Source: Synechococcus sp. C9
GTDB lineage: Bacteria > Cyanobacteriota > Cyanobacteriia > Gloeomargaritales > Gloeomargaritaceae
Assembly: GCF_022984075.1 (NCBI RefSeq)
Contig: NZ_JALAAD010000001.1
Location: 186,001-250,000, forward strand
Direction: 5' to 3'
DNA: 64,000 nucleotides
Both the position numbers and the translations under genes were made by a program. A model generated the notes under the pieces. The model searched no databases. It saw only the letters and a list, made by a program, of their open reading frames with translations, and was not told where the DNA came from. Of the stretch, positions 63,371 to 64,000 are shown one piece after another. The first letter of the stretch is position 1. Every line of letters begins with the position of its first letter.

Positions 63371-64000
63371 TCACGCCGGGGCAATCAGGGCACCGCTGGC
63401 ATCCACCCAGACCAGTCCCTGGGAAGGCGGTTCCTGGGGCGGTGTCAGCGCCAATTCCACCCGCTGGTCGGGGTATTGGTGCCGCAGGGATTGGGCATGA
63501 TCCAGGGCCGCCCGGTAGGCCGTTTCCCCCCGGGGAATCACCACCCAATCGGGACGGGCGGGGCGTTGGGGCAAAACCCCCAAGGGCAAAAGTTGCTGAT
63601 GCAGGGTTTCCAAATTCAGGGAAAAGCCAATCCCCGGCACGGTTTTCCCCTGGGGATGGTAGGCACCCACCAGGTCATCGTAACGCCCTCCCTGCCCCAC
63701 CAACTGCACCGTATGCCCCTGGGTCACCGCCACCTGCAGGACGATCCCCGTGTAATAATCCCAGGGTTGCAAGAGACTCACATCCACAACCAGGGGAAAC
63801 CCGGCGGGCAGAAGTTCCACCAGGGATTTCAGGTGATTCACCCGCTGCCATTGCTGGGGCGTGAGTTCCCAGGTACCCAACCGCTGAAAGACCTGTGCCG
63901 GTTCCCCCCGCAAATCCAGCCACGCCAACGCCTGTTCTCGCCAGGGGGAGGGCAATTGCCCCAAGGCCACCCGGTCTAAATGGATGAGTGCCTGGGTCAC
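63371..64000 (-). CDS. hisZ: ATP phosphoribosyltransferase regulatory subunit, C-terminal part (continues past the window)
   Basis: HisZ is a catalytically dead histidyl-tRNA synthetase relative that activates the short form of HisG in histidine synthesis. The 209 visible residues include VVDVSLLQPWDYYTGIVLQV and the class II motif 3-like VGQGGRYDDLVGAYHPQG, GIGFSLNLETL. The Rossmann-like anticodon-binding part of true HisS is missing, and the protein ends shortly after. About half the protein lies beyond the window end. It precedes the SpoIIE phosphatase by three bases. Confidence 0.88.
   Translation of the reverse strand: MTQALIHLDRVALGQLPSPWREQALAWLDLRGEPAQVFQRLGTWELTPQQWQRVNHLKSLVELLPAGFPLVVDVSLLQPWDYYTGIVLQVAVTQGHTVQLVGQGGRYDDLVGAYHPQGKTVPGIGFSLNLETLHQQLLPLGVLPQRPARPDWVVIPRGETAYRAALDHAQSLRHQYPDQRVELALTPPQEPPSQGLVWVDASGALIAPA

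Overview
The window is chromosomal DNA from a cyanobacterium. Cyanobacterial marker genes are spread along its whole length: kaiB and kaiC with a broken kaiA, ntcA, ycf34, a Ycf45-type R3H ATPase, a high light-inducible protein, a CpcT/CpeT-type bilin lyase, a CrtD-like carotenoid desaturase, a DICT-domain histidine kinase, and several small families known only from cyanobacteria. Lipid A genes (lpxA, lpxB), PEP carboxylase and cobalamin genes fit a Gram-negative oxygenic phototroph. Coding DNA is moderately GC-rich. I cannot name the genus; a unicellular, early-branching lineage is possible but is only a guess.

Layout. 1-5.4 kb: the 3' part of ppc, then an ABC transporter made of a fused double permease and its ATPase. 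5.7-9.5 kb: cutA, a small protein, the Ycf45-like ATPase, rpe, and an M23 peptidase behind a long leader. 9.7-16.6 kb: a tandem DUF29 pair, a Ca2+/H+ antiporter, a PilB/GspE-type ATPase, a DUF1269 protein, purU and ffh. 17-22 kb: mutY, lpxA-lpxB and a membrane Ser/Thr kinase. 22.1-23.2 kb: a decayed IS630-type element inside an older repeat. 23.3-30.1 kb: a DUF3181 protein, dnaK, hli, small membrane proteins, fabI, ntcA with its own NtcA site, and ycf34-tsaB. 30.2-35.6 kb: a very large hybrid histidine kinase between two pentapeptide-repeat proteins. 36.2-40.5 kb: truB and the kai clock operon, whose kaiA is split by an IS4-family element with a clean 9-bp target duplication. 40.5-49.3 kb: cobU, membrane proteins, tRNA-Leu(GAG), a class II aldolase-like protein with two MntP/YtaF-like transporters, crtD, purE and ispH. 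49.4-51.8 kb: an AT-rich island between tRNA-Phe(GAA) and glmS. It holds a possible structured RNA, repeats, an HNH nuclease gene broken by two amber stops, a Uma2 protein, and what looks like one end of a Tn7/TnsB-type transposon just past the glmS stop codon. 51.8-64 kb: glmS, a CBS protein, bioF-cbiD, a flotillin, cobA, cpcT/cpeT-ruvA, a DICT/GAF histidine kinase converging on a SpoIIE phosphatase, and hisZ running off the end.

Two kinds of short dispersed palindromic element punctuate the intergenic DNA. One has TAGCAATCC ends. The other has GGACACCTCTA ends. Both can carry a G/C-rich core containing CCCCTGCGACC. They abut or replace gene ends in several places. The most striking observations are the interrupted kaiA, the glmS-proximal transposon end, and the repeat family.
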